Positions 1 to 6,701 are shown, numbered from the stretch's first letter. The stretch: DNA of 9,236 nucleotides from Chloroflexia bacterium (GCA_030430125.1 JAUIGA010000113.1:1-9236); one strand, 5' to 3'. A program made the numbers and translations. The notes: a model not told the origin generated them from the sequence alone.

Positions 1-164
1 GCGGATACACCGGCGGCTGGGCGGGGTATATCCCCACCGTGGAGGAACGTGAACGCGCGGGGTACGAGGTCGAGACGTCGCCCTTCGCCGAATCTGCCTC
101 GGAGGCGCTTGAGGACCAGGCGATCGCGGCGCTCAAGGACTTCGCCAGCGAGACCTCTTCGTAG
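1..164 (+). CDS. Neutral/alkaline ceramidase-like protein, C-terminal fragment (partial)
   Basis: The gene enters from the left edge. The frame starting at base 3 encodes the last 53 residues and stops at TAG 162-164. The fragment reads GYTGGWAGYIPT, then YEVETSPFA, then an acidic helix ending in SETSS. The GY-x-GY-x-PT pattern followed by a Y-E...SPFA segment recalls the end of the catalytic domain in neutral/alkaline non-lysosomal ceramidases and their bacterial relatives. Those enzymes hydrolyse the amide bond of ceramide-type lipids, and many bacterial members are uncharacterised. Without the N-terminal metal-binding domain the activity cannot be checked. The stop codon is contributed by the GTAGGGG start of a hairpin repeat. 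The gene converges on the ABC permease gene. Family assignment is by motif memory only. Confidence 0.6.
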   Translation, partial: GYTGGWAGYIPTVEERERAGYEVETSPFAESASEALEDQAIAALKDFASETSS

Positions 165-197
165 GGGCGGGCCTGCCGCAGGCAGTTGCCCGCCCGG
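161..197 (+). repeat. Dispersed GTAGGGGCGG hairpin repeat, copy 1
   Basis: A 37-nt element starting GTAGGGGCGG matches a copy at 7473-7509 at 35 of 37 positions. It folds into a nearly perfect hairpin: GGGCGGGC (165-172) pairs with GCCCGCCC (188-195), and CTGCC (173-177) pairs with GGCAG (181-185), leaving a GCA loop and a TT bulge at 186-187. Bases 162-164 are the stop codon of the upstream gene. It lies between convergent genes and could also act as a terminator, although no T-run follows. A weaker GTAG-led hairpin, GCGGG 252-256 with CCCGC 266-270, lies in the same gap. Confidence 0.75.
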
Positions 198-326
198 CCG
201 GCCGCAGGGCGGCATGCTCGTTCGCGGGAATCCGTCAGGTGTACCACCGTAGCGGGATACCGGTGCCCGCAGGGCGCGACAGTGCTCGCGAGTTGGCATC
301 TACGTAGAATCCTCTTTCGATCATAA

Positions 327-1067
327 TCATATCCCCCGCTTCATCAACCAGCCGGCGATCGCGCCGGCAACGACCGTGATCGCCACGAGCAGCACCAGGC
401 TCGTCGTGTCCTGGCCTTCCCCGATCCATGGGTCCTGGATCGCGCGCACCACGAAGGTCAACGGCAGCACGTCGGACACCGATTGCATGGCGTCGGACAT
501 CACGTCCGGAGGCGGTCCAGCACCGGAGAGCAGGAACATGGGAAAGAACAGCAACATGCCAACGGCCTGTGCTGCCCGCGCGTTTCGGGTGACCATCGCA
601 ATCAGCAGCCCCAGCGTGAGAAAACTTGCCGCACCGATCACGAAGGCGACGAGGACACCGAACGGCTGCTCGGGCAGGCTCGCGTCGTAGAGGAGGCGGC
701 CGGCGATCATCAGCACGACGCTTCCGATCACGGCCATGAGAAACCCAACCACAACCTGGGCGCCCAGCACGCTCCACGTTGGGATCGACGATGCGCGGAA
801 ACGGCGCAGGATGCCACGTTCCGCGTAGGCGGCGACATGGACCGGCAGGGCAATGGTCCCGACCGCGCCGATCACGACCCCGACGTAACTGGCGAGGTAG
901 TAGTCCCACGGTGCCACGCCGCGGAAGTCTTCGGCATCCTCGATGGAAAATGATCCGCTGATGACGACCAGGGTGATGAGCGGAAAGGCGAACGTGAAGA
1001 TCACCGCGAATGGCTCGCGGGCGAACAGTTTCAGCTCGGTCCAGGTGAGCTTAGGAAAGAGTGGCAT
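327..1067 (-). CDS. ABC-2 type transporter permease (DrrB-like)
   Basis: A 246-residue integral membrane protein, the membrane half of an ABC-2 exporter. Six hydrophobic segments are visible near residues 21-38, 55-80, 98-123, 135-158, 166-182 and 222-241. Between segments 2 and 3 is YAERGILRRFRASSIP, the short cytoplasmic stretch typical of DrrB/ABC-2 permeases that contacts the ATPase. The start is set at the ATG at 1067 (MPLFPKL...) because the open frame upstream lies inside the ATPase gene and has no permease character. The start codon overlaps the end of the ATPase gene by 17 nt, which suggests translational coupling. The substrate cannot be read from the sequence; relatives move drugs, lipids or polysaccharides. 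Confidence 0.9.
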   Translation of the reverse strand: MPLFPKLTWTELKLFAREPFAVIFTFAFPLITLVVISGSFSIEDAEDFRGVAPWDYYLASYVGVVIGAVGTIALPVHVAAYAERGILRRFRASSIPTWSVLGAQVVVGFLMAVIGSVVLMIAGRLLYDASLPEQPFGVLVAFVIGAASFLTLGLLIAMVTRNARAAQAVGMLLFFPMFLLSGAGPPPDVMSDAMQSVSDVLPLTFVVRAIQDPWIGEGQDTTSLVLLVAITVVAGAIAGWLMKRGI

Positions 1068-1980
1068 CGGCGCGCGTACCCTTTCCGTCGTCGGTGAGGC
1101 TGAAGTACACCTCCTCCAGCGTCGGCTGTCGCTGCCGAAGGTCGTCCGGGATGATGCCGCGCCCGACGAGCGCCGAAGCGACCAGCGCCAGCACCGGCCC
1201 GGTGCCACGGACGACGACACGGTTTCCATCCCGCTGCACGCTGGTCACGACGTCGATATCCTGCAGCCAGGTGACATCCGGCGCGTCGGTGGTGAAGTGC
1301 ACCTGCAGGTCGGTCGCTGCATCCACGATCAATTGCTGCGGTGACCCGGTCGCCACGATGCGACCGTGATCGACGATCGACAGGCGGTCGCACAACGCTT
1401 CCGCTTCATCCATGTAGTGCGTTACCAGCACCACCGTCGCCCCGCTCTCGCGGATCTCGCGGATGAGCCCCCACGCCACCTGTCGGGCGGCGGGATCCAG
1501 ACCCTGGGTGAGCTCGTCGAGGAACACGACCTCGGGTTCGTTGACGAGCGCAAGCGCGACGAAGAGCCGCTGGCGCTGGCCGCCGGAGAGGTTGCCGAAC
1601 GATGTACTTCGTTTGTCCGTCAGTCCCCATTGGTCCATGAGCACCTTCCAGTCTGGGCCGGCAGTGTCCACGGAAGCGAACAGGTCCAGCGCCTCCCAGA
1701 CCTTGATGCGGTCCGGCAGGGCGGATTCCTGAAGCTGGGACCCGATCCGGCGCCGGAGCTGGGTGCGGTCACGAATCGCATCGACTCCGAGCACACGAAT
1801 CTCGCCGCCGCTCGGCTCGCGCAGGCCCTGGATACACTCCACGGTCGACGTCTTTCCGGCGCCATTGGGACCGAGAATGCCGTAGATCTCACCCTGCTCG
1901 ACGCTGAACGAGATGTCCTCCACCGCCGCGAGGTCGCCATATCGCTTGCGAAGATGCCCTACCTCGATCACTGTCGCCAC
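1051..1980 (-). CDS. ABC transporter ATP-binding protein (DrrA/CcmA-type, ABC-2 exporter)
   Basis: A 309-residue ATPase that powers the permease encoded immediately downstream. Walker A is GPNGAGKT (37-44), the Q-loop lies in SQLQ (81-84), the signature is LSGGQ (131-135), Walker B is VVFLDE (151-156) followed by LTQGLD, and the switch histidine is H188. Residues 225-309 form the C-terminal extension common in DrrA-like ATPases, including the TLEEVYFSLT motif. Translation starts at GTG 1980-1978: a GGAGG at 1987-1991 sits six bases upstream, and the protein begins ATVIEVGHLRKRYGD as expected. It is the first gene of a two-gene operon read from the promoter at 2115-2143. The substrate is unknown. 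Confidence 0.93.
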   Translation of the reverse strand: MATVIEVGHLRKRYGDLAAVEDISFSVEQGEIYGILGPNGAGKTSTVECIQGLREPSGGEIRVLGVDAIRDRTQLRRRIGSQLQESALPDRIKVWEALDLFASVDTAGPDWKVLMDQWGLTDKRSTSFGNLSGGQRQRLFVALALVNEPEVVFLDELTQGLDPAARQVAWGLIREIRESGATVVLVTHYMDEAEALCDRLSIVDHGRIVATGSPQQLIVDAATDLQVHFTTDAPDVTWLQDIDVVTSVQRDGNRVVVRGTGPVLALVASALVGRGIIPDDLRQRQPTLEEVYFSLTDDGKGTRADATLS

Positions 1981-1986
1981 GATCGA

Positions 1987-1991
1987 CCTCC
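1987..1991 (-). promoter_or_regulatory. Ribosome binding site deciding the GTG start of the ABC ATPase
   Basis: On the minus strand GGAGG is followed by six bases and then GTG. No ATG in frame lies nearby, so this site supports the GTG start. Confidence 0.75.
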
Positions 1992-2021
1992 AGTGTTATC
2001 TGCCGCGGGTTGGACGGTGCA

Positions 2022-2060
2022 CGCTGGCCCGTATGTAGGCCAGCGAACGGGTGCTTCGCT
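2022..2060 (-). promoter_or_regulatory. Two mutually exclusive leader hairpins upstream of the ABC operon
   Basis: CGCTGGCC (2022-2029) pairs with GGCCAGCG (2038-2045), an 8-bp stem with an 8-nt loop. AGCGAA (2042-2047) pairs with TTCGCT (2055-2060), a 6-bp stem with a 7-nt loop. The two stems share bases 2042-2045, so only one can form at a time. Both fall inside the roughly 130-nt untranslated leader predicted from the promoter at 2115-2143. An attenuator or other RNA switch is possible but unproven; no known riboswitch class is recognised. Confidence 0.4.
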
Positions 2061-2114
2061 CTCCTGGAATGAAGGTGACATAGGGAGCGGACACTTTTAG
2101 GTGCGCACTTGTGG

Positions 2115-2143
2115 ACTATAGTGAACGTCCCTGCGGTTGTCAA
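2115..2143 (-). promoter_or_regulatory. Sigma70-type promoter of the ABC exporter operon
   Basis: On the minus strand TTGACA (2143-2138) is followed by exactly 17 bases and then TATAGT (2120-2115). This is a perfect -35 and a one-mismatch -10 at ideal spacing. The expected start of transcription is near 2108, about 130 nt before the ATPase start codon. The -10 lies in the palindrome ACTATAGT (2115-2122), so TATAGT can also be read on the + strand toward the phosphatase, but no convincing + strand -35 goes with it. Confidence 0.75.
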
Positions 2144-2324
2144 ATTCCCTGACTTGGCATACCAGTCGATGCTGGGTACGCGTGCCGCGCATCGACGGCA
2201 TTGCCTCCGCATGGATGGCCCGCGGCCAAAGCCGTATTTACTGGCACTGCGATTATTGCCGCGGTTTGGCAATGGAGTGGTGGCACGGAGCAGGATGGGG
2301 TCACCAGGGATGGGAAAGAGCACC

Positions 2325-2894
2325 ATGCAGTCGCCAACCATGAAAACTCTTGAGATCCGTCGCCACGCCGAGCGCCACAAGCCGGGAGACCACCTCAACG
2401 CCAGGGGTGTCGCCCGGGCGCGCAACGCCAGCGTACGCGACCGCGCCTATGCCTTCGTCGTCACCAGCCCCATAGAGCGGGCTGTCCAGACCGCCATTGC
2501 CATGGGCTACGGTGTAGATGAGGAGGACTGGACCATGGCATCGATGGGCGGGGCCATGGATGCGTTTCCCTGGGATGCCGGATTCGCAGCGATGCAGCAG
2601 GCGATTCGTACCGACTGCGCCGCTGCCTGCTATGCCGAGTTCCAGGCGCTCGAGCTGCGCGACCACCTGGCCCGAATTGCGCCACGCGAATCCTTGCTGG
2701 TCGTCTCCCACGGCGGTATCGCCGAGGCCGGCATCATCGGCCTGCTCGACGGCGCCGACGTCTCCGGTTTCGGTCCGTCACTCGACTACTGCGAGGGGGC
2801 GCGGCTGGACTTCGACGGCGACCGTTGCGTGTGCCTGCGGTTGTTTCGCTTCGATGGCGACACCGAGCGCGAGGGTCCTGTGCTCATGCCTTGA
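2325..2894 (+). CDS. Histidine phosphatase family protein (phosphoglycerate mutase-like)
   Basis: A protein of 189 residues from this start. It carries the histidine phosphatase signature near the N-terminus: IRRHAE with the phospho-accepting His at residue 14. The second conserved arginine is in SPIERAVQT (R52), and the second catalytic histidine is in VVSHGG (H129). Members form a phospho-histidine intermediate and dephosphorylate small molecules, sugars or proteins; the substrate here is unknown and no export signal is seen. The ATG at 2325 is preferred because GGGAAAGAG lies just upstream. The ATG at 2340 (MKTLEIRRHAE, 184 residues) fits the family's usual N-terminus but lacks a ribosome site. 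The frame stays open back to 2109 without family character. It appears monocistronic, divergent from the ABC operon and convergent with the hydrolase. Confidence 0.85.
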   Translation: MQSPTMKTLEIRRHAERHKPGDHLNARGVARARNASVRDRAYAFVVTSPIERAVQTAIAMGYGVDEEDWTMASMGGAMDAFPWDAGFAAMQQAIRTDCAAACYAEFQALELRDHLARIAPRESLLVVSHGGIAEAGIIGLLDGADVSGFGPSLDYCEGARLDFDGDRCVCLRLFRFDGDTEREGPVLMP

Positions 2895-2976
2895 TCGCCG
2901 ATGCGGTTGAATGCCTGACGCAACGCGCCGACTTCATACCGAATCCGGGAGAACCGTTGCCGGAATCAGCCGTAGC

Positions 2977-2993
2977 GCCGCCCCTGTGGCGGC
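2977..2993. terminator. Hairpin between convergent phosphatase and hydrolase genes
   Basis: GCCGCC (2977-2982) and GGCGGC (2988-2993) form a 6-bp GC stem with a 5-nt loop, between genes ending at 2894 and 3061. It could stop transcription from both sides. There is no T-run, so intrinsic termination is only suggested. It is preceded by GTAG (2972-2975), like the other hairpin repeats in the window. Confidence 0.35.
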
Positions 2994-3060
2994 CCGCGAC
3001 GCACGGCCGGCACCGGGATGGCACTACACGCGACCCTGCGGTGATCAACCGGCTTTCGTA

Positions 3061-4062
3061 TCACTCGGCGAAGGCCGCCAGTTCCTCGCTGAGCTTGCTC
3101 GCCTCGTCGTAAAAGAGCCCGTGACCGCTTTCCTCGAACGAGACCAGCTCGGCGCCCGGAATCAACCGTTGCTGTTCCTCCGCGAAGGGATATGGAACTA
3201 CCTGATCGTGTACGCCGTGGAAGATGCGCGTCGGGATGGCGATCGCACCCACCTCCGAGCGCAGATCCCGATCGCGCGCCTCTTCGAGTCCGCGGATCGT
3301 TGCGTGCGGCGACGCCTCCATCACGATGCCCTCGAACCAGCGCGTGTAGGCTTCGCTTGCTTCCTGCGCGAACATATTGGGCATGAAGGCACTGAAAAAC
3401 TCGGCACGATTGGCCGCGATGCCGGCCAGCATGCCATCGAACGCCTCCGGTGGAAGACCGTGCGGGGTCTCGGCGTCCGCCATCAGCTTCGGGACCGCTG
3501 CGCCCATCAACGCGAGTTTCGTCACGCGCGGATCCTGGCTCGTCGCGACGTAGTGCATGGAGATCGCGCCGCCCATCGAGTATCCGGCTAGGGTGACATC
3601 CTGCAGGTCCAGCCTGGCGATGACCGTTTGAAGATCGTTGGCCCACGTGTCGTAATCATTGCCGTGCCAGGGCGTGTCGGACCGGCCGAAGCCGCGTAGG
3701 TCCAGGGTGATCACCCGGAACCCGATCCGGGTCAACGCCACGGTTTGCGCTTCGAATATCCGATGGCTCGACGGCCAGCCGTGAACGAGCACGATCGGCT
3801 TGCCCTTTCCCCAATCCTGCACGAAGACCCGTACGCCCGCTTCAACCTCGATGTATGGCATGGATGGATTCCCGTCGTTCGTGTGGTCGTTCGCGGATCG
3901 ATGTGCATCCCGGTGCGCGGCCGACGAGCCGGTGCCCAGAGTCAGGCCGGCTACCCCGGCAGCCGTTGCCGAGGCCCCATAACGCAGGATGTCGCGACGG
4001 TTGGGGCGAGGATCGTCGGAACGAGCGTTCCGGCGACGCTTCCAAAACGGTGTCGTGATCAC
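3061..4062 (-). CDS. Tat-exported alpha/beta hydrolase, non-heme haloperoxidase-like
   Basis: A 333-residue protein from this start. Residues 21-49 are a twin-arginine signal: NRRDILRYG (R22, R23), then a hydrophobic stretch rich in Ala and Gly ending SSAA. The mature part is an alpha/beta hydrolase with oxyanion motif VHGWPSS (HGW 94-96), nucleophile elbow GYSMGG (S162), acid D286 in HGVHDQVVP and His 314 in ESGHG. The DLRGFGRSDTPW stretch and overall layout resemble cofactor-free haloperoxidases and esterases. The natural substrate is unknown. The GTG at 4062 is chosen because GGAG (4069-4072) lies six bases upstream; an ATG at 4107 would add 15 residues but has no clear ribosome site. The gene stands alone, with a dyad upstream. 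Confidence 0.85.
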   Translation of the reverse strand: MITTPFWKRRRNARSDDPRPNRRDILRYGASATAAGVAGLTLGTGSSAAHRDAHRSANDHTNDGNPSMPYIEVEAGVRVFVQDWGKGKPIVLVHGWPSSHRIFEAQTVALTRIGFRVITLDLRGFGRSDTPWHGNDYDTWANDLQTVIARLDLQDVTLAGYSMGGAISMHYVATSQDPRVTKLALMGAAVPKLMADAETPHGLPPEAFDGMLAGIAANRAEFFSAFMPNMFAQEASEAYTRWFEGIVMEASPHATIRGLEEARDRDLRSEVGAIAIPTRIFHGVHDQVVPYPFAEEQQRLIPGAELVSFEESGHGLFYDEASKLSEELAAFAE

Positions 4063-4133
4063 AGGGTTCTCCGTACCGATGCGCGAGCAGGCTGCAATCA
4101 CCGACATGTGTCGCAGCCGCCCGAGTCTGAACG

Positions 4134-4152
4134 CGTCTACATCAGGTAGACG
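4134..4152. promoter_or_regulatory. Operator-like inverted repeat upstream of the hydrolase gene
   Basis: CGTCTAC (4134-4140) and GTAGACG (4146-4152) are perfect 7-bp arms around a 5-base centre, about 70 bp upstream of the hydrolase start. The size and symmetry fit a binding site for a dimeric repressor such as a TetR- or GntR-type protein. No regulator gene lies in the window, and no clear -35/-10 pair was found next to it. Confidence 0.45.
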
Positions 4153-4270
4153 AGTGCCTGGCTACGGATGTGATGGGTACTCGCAAACGTGCGGGGACCG
4201 TGGGGACGGATGTGCGTTTTCGGCGGAGAGGCCGTCGAGATTCCGTGTTCTGGTTCAAGGGTGTTCGCCG

Positions 4271-4307
4271 GCTGCGGCCGCGGCAGCGCCCGGCGCTAAT
4301 CCGGATT
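4271..4307 (-). terminator. GC-rich inverted repeats after the bPH2 operon
   Basis: Just downstream of the stop of the three-domain bPH2 gene lie several nested inverted repeats: the palindrome AATCCGGATT (4298-4307), AGCGCC/GGCGCT arms (4285-4290 and 4292-4297), and GCTGC/GCAGC arms (4271-4275 and 4283-4287). They could end transcription of the operon, but no T-run follows. Confidence 0.3.
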
Positions 4308-4310
4308 CCG

Positions 4311-5963
4311 CTATGACGGCTCGACGGTCGCGGGCACCTTGTGGATCACCACCTCGTGACGTGGCCCACCGAGCATCGCCAGCAGTCGCTCTGTATCGTG
4401 GCGATCCGCGTGCGCGAGTCCGTAGTGCCCGCCGACGAGACCGGATGCCACCGACAGCTGGACCGACGCGAGGCTTACCCGGCGCTGGAGCGGGTCGGCG
4501 GTCATCTCGCGTCGCTGGATGCGGGACGCGCGGGTGATCAGCGTCTGCCGCGAGACCGACCGCCATCGCAGCAACAGCGTGCCGTTCTCGACCACCCAGC
4601 CGCCATCGCGCCACCGCGCCCAACCCAGCCAGGCGAACAGCGGCGTAGCCATCAGCAGGAGCAGCACCTGCTGCCAGGTCACGACGTCGACCCACCGGTG
4701 CAGCCACAGACCGAGCACGGCAGCCGCGATACCGACGAACACCACCCAACCCACCGTTGCGCCGAACACGTAGCGGCGCAGCGACCGTCGCGGCAGTCGT
4801 GTCGACATCGGCACGGTGGGGTCGGTGGCGAACTCCGGCGCCGCCTGCCCCAGCAGCGCCCGCACCTCGGCCCGTGGCAGGAAGGGGAACAACACGCCGG
4901 AATCGCCCGCCGCACCCTCAGCCTCGCCGCCGGCACTTTCGAATCGAATATCGGCACGGCGGAACGGTTGCCGCAGTAGTTGCTCACCCACAACGATCGC
5001 CTGGATTCGCGCAACCGGGATCGTCCTCCGCTTCCGGTCGAGCAATCCATGCTGAAGCAGCAGGTGGTCGCCATCCCGGCGCAGCTCGAATCCGCCGAAG
5101 GCGAGGGCCGTGCTGCCGATCGCCAGCAGCCAGGTCAGCGCGGCGATCACGAACAGAAGCGAGGCGACCACGCCGACGCTTTGCAGAGCCTCCGCCTGTT
5201 GCCACGGGATGCGGTCCCACCACGACTCTGGCATGATCTCCGCGCCGAACTGAAGGGTCGCGCCGACCACGGCGGCCATCGGTCCGACTCGTCCCGACGT
5301 CGCGCCCAGCGCCAGCAGCTCCGGTGTCGAAAGACGCCGCAGCAGCTCCCCACCCGTGGTGGCGGATGGAGTCTCGGTCGCGACCGTGGATGCCGCGCCT
5401 GTCGCATCTTCGGCGATGCCGTTGTCGGCCTGGCGCGCTTGCGCCCTCGCGGCGGCAAGCGCCTCCCGCAACTGTGGCGCCTTGTCCTGCGCGATCGCGC
5501 GGATGTCGATGTCGGCGGTGCCTCCGGCCGCGGTCTCGACCGTCACCCGCACGATGCCGGCAACACGTTCCAGCGGCGCCTCGCTGACGTTGATCGCCTG
5601 GATGCGCCCGTACGGTACCACCCGTTCCTGGCGCTGGACGATGCCCGACCGGACGACCAGCTCGCGATCGGTGAGCGCGTAGCGGAAATTCCACCATTCG
5701 ATCAGGCTGCCGAGCGCCGCGAGCACGGTGAACACCACCGCGATGCCGATGAGGATCAGCTCCGAGCCACCCCGTCCAACATTCCCGGTGATCAGGATGA
5801 TTGCAGCGGGAATCACCAGGCCCCGCAGTTGTCGCAGCGTGCCCACGAAGACGAATCGCGGCGACATCCGGTGCCACTCGGCATCGACCGGCGCCGTGGC
5901 GGGTGCCGGCGGCGATACCGGTTCGACAGGTGAAGACTGGGGGTGCGGGTCAGACTCGGCCAT
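4311..5963 (-). CDS. Three-domain bPH2 (DUF304) membrane protein, YdbT-like
   Basis: A 550-residue membrane protein with three bacterial PH-like (bPH2) domains near residues 91-175, 290-375 and 452-535. Each carries the family's RIQ motif: VVPYGRIQAINV (116-127), TIPVARIQAIVV (314-325) and LITRASRIQRREM (475-487). Hydrophobic segments precede each domain near 48-88, 262-289, and 399-420 plus 429-447. The N-terminus (1-30) is rich in Pro, Ser and Ala, and a hydrophilic linker rich in Ala and Thr spans about 172-205. This is the layout of Bacillus YdbT, whose gene sits next to the one-domain ydbS; in Bacillus the pair has been linked to resistance to some bacteriocins, but the biochemical role is unclear. 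The ATG at 5963 follows a strong GAGGAGG. It begins 17 nt after the upstream bPH2 gene ends. Confidence 0.88.
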   Translation of the reverse strand: MAESDPHPQSSPVEPVSPPAPATAPVDAEWHRMSPRFVFVGTLRQLRGLVIPAAIILITGNVGRGGSELILIGIAVVFTVLAALGSLIEWWNFRYALTDRELVVRSGIVQRQERVVPYGRIQAINVSEAPLERVAGIVRVTVETAAGGTADIDIRAIAQDKAPQLREALAAARAQARQADNGIAEDATGAASTVATETPSATTGGELLRRLSTPELLALGATSGRVGPMAAVVGATLQFGAEIMPESWWDRIPWQQAEALQSVGVVASLLFVIAALTWLLAIGSTALAFGGFELRRDGDHLLLQHGLLDRKRRTIPVARIQAIVVGEQLLRQPFRRADIRFESAGGEAEGAAGDSGVLFPFLPRAEVRALLGQAAPEFATDPTVPMSTRLPRRSLRRYVFGATVGWVVFVGIAAAVLGLWLHRWVDVVTWQQVLLLLMATPLFAWLGWARWRDGGWVVENGTLLLRWRSVSRQTLITRASRIQRREMTADPLQRRVSLASVQLSVASGLVGGHYGLAHADRHDTERLLAMLGGPRHEVVIHKVPATVEPS

Positions 5964-5980
5964 GCGCCTCCTCGGCGGGA

Positions 5981-6526
5981 CTAGAGATCGTCGTGAATGT
6001 TGGCGAAGGTCGCGATCCGGTCGCGCACATCCGCGGCAACCTCGTTTGCCAATGCCGGGATGTAGGCCGGACCGGCCGCCGTGTAGAGCACCACCGATGC
6101 GAGTCCGAACCGCCGGTCGAGCGGTCCCCGCCTCGTGTCGACGTGCTGGATGCGCGCCATCGGCACCAGTTGACGGGTACGCGTGAACCAGCCGTGCTGC
6201 AGGTCGGCCTCGTCGGGCCGAATGTCGTAGCGCCAGTACCGGTAGCGCAGGTTCGGCGACAACCAGGCGTTCAGGATCGCCAGGGCAAGCGTGATCCCGC
6301 TCGCGAGCCACGCCCAGCGCATCTCGAAATCCGGCAGGAAGCGCGCGGCCCCGAACGTTCCCAGCGCGACAATCCCCACGAACATGGCGCCGCTGATGGC
6401 GGAACCAAGCCGCCAGAGTTGCCGTGCGCGAGGGTCGAGCTGGTGAAGCGGGTCGGGCAGGCGCTCCGGAACCTCGATCACCCGGGATGTCCCGGCTTCG
6501 CCCGCGTCAAACGTGTTCGTTGCCAT
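5981..6526 (-). CDS. One-domain bPH2 (DUF304) membrane protein, YdbS-like
   Basis: A 181-residue protein with two membrane segments (about 41-62 and 70-89) followed by one bPH2 domain (90-175) that contains RQLVPMARIQHVDT (118-131), the same RIQ motif seen three times in the next gene. This is the standard YdbS arrangement. The start is the ATG at 6526, with GGAG six bases upstream; the open frame before it has no family character. It is the first gene of a two-gene operon with the three-domain protein, and the two products probably form a membrane complex. The function is inferred from family only. Confidence 0.88.
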   Translation of the reverse strand: MATNTFDAGEAGTSRVIEVPERLPDPLHQLDPRARQLWRLGSAISGAMFVGIVALGTFGAARFLPDFEMRWAWLASGITLALAILNAWLSPNLRYRYWRYDIRPDEADLQHGWFTRTRQLVPMARIQHVDTRRGPLDRRFGLASVVLYTAAGPAYIPALANEVAADVRDRIATFANIHDDL

Positions 6527-6560
6527 CGCGATCTCCGTGCCAGGCGCACCGATGTAGAGC

Positions 6561-6579
6561 GGCCGACCCCGTGTCGGCC
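6561..6579 (-). other. Hairpin in the leader of the bPH2 operon
   Basis: GGCCGAC (6561-6567) pairs with GTCGGCC (6573-6579), a 7-bp GC stem with a 5-nt loop, about 35 nt upstream of the start codon at 6526. It may affect translation or mRNA stability; no known element is recognised. Confidence 0.3.
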
Positions 6580-6592
6580 CCGGTGTCATCCA

Positions 6593-6600
6593 AGTATGAT
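6593..6600. promoter_or_regulatory. Overlapping -10-like boxes in the divergent bPH2 / PIG-L promoter region
   Basis: TATGAT (6595-6600) on the + strand and CATACT (6598-6593) on the minus strand resemble -10 boxes pointing toward the PIG-L gene and the bPH2 operon. Neither has a good -35 at 16-18 bp spacing, so this is tentative. Confidence 0.25.
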
Positions 6601-6616
6601 GGAACGCGGTAGACCG

Positions 6617-6631
6617 CACAGCCCGGCTGTG
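6617..6631. promoter_or_regulatory. Operator-like palindrome between the bPH2 operon and PIG-L gene
   Basis: CACAGCC (6617-6623) and GGCTGTG (6625-6631) are perfect 7-bp arms around a single C. The site lies in the 175-bp gap between divergent genes, next to the -10-like boxes at 6593-6600, where a dimeric regulator could control both directions. Confidence 0.4.
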
Positions 6632-6701
6632 TAACGTCGCGCCGGTGCACGCTGCGATCCTGGCGCGATATTGCAATCAACCGCAGCATCGAGAGGACAG
6701 C

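Noticed and set aside
1201..1229. Longer start for the ABC permease at 1229
   Set aside because: The extra 54 residues lie in the ATPase gene and are basic and non-membrane. The ATG at 1067 gives the usual permease N-terminus.
1501..1529. LTQGLD instead of the common TTGLD or TSGLD after Walker B in the ABC ATPase
   Set aside because: Walker B, signature and switch His are intact. Variation here is common in DrrA-like ATPases and does not indicate loss of function.
1968..2081. 37-codon upstream open frame in the ABC leader, overlapping the GTG start
   Set aside because: It starts with ATG and ends just inside the ATPase gene, so a leader peptide is conceivable. There is no ribosome site before it and the composition is unremarkable.
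2109..2324. In-frame upstream extension of the histidine phosphatase
   Set aside because: The frame is open but the translation has no family match, and it would cover the promoter region. The RHAE motif should be near the N-terminus.
4980..5933. 317-codon open frame on the + strand (and a 297-codon frame on another minus frame) across the bPH2 gene
   Set aside because: They overlap a clearly coding bPH2 gene, have Arg/Pro/Gly-rich low-complexity translations and no family motif. Long antisense frames are expected at this GC content.
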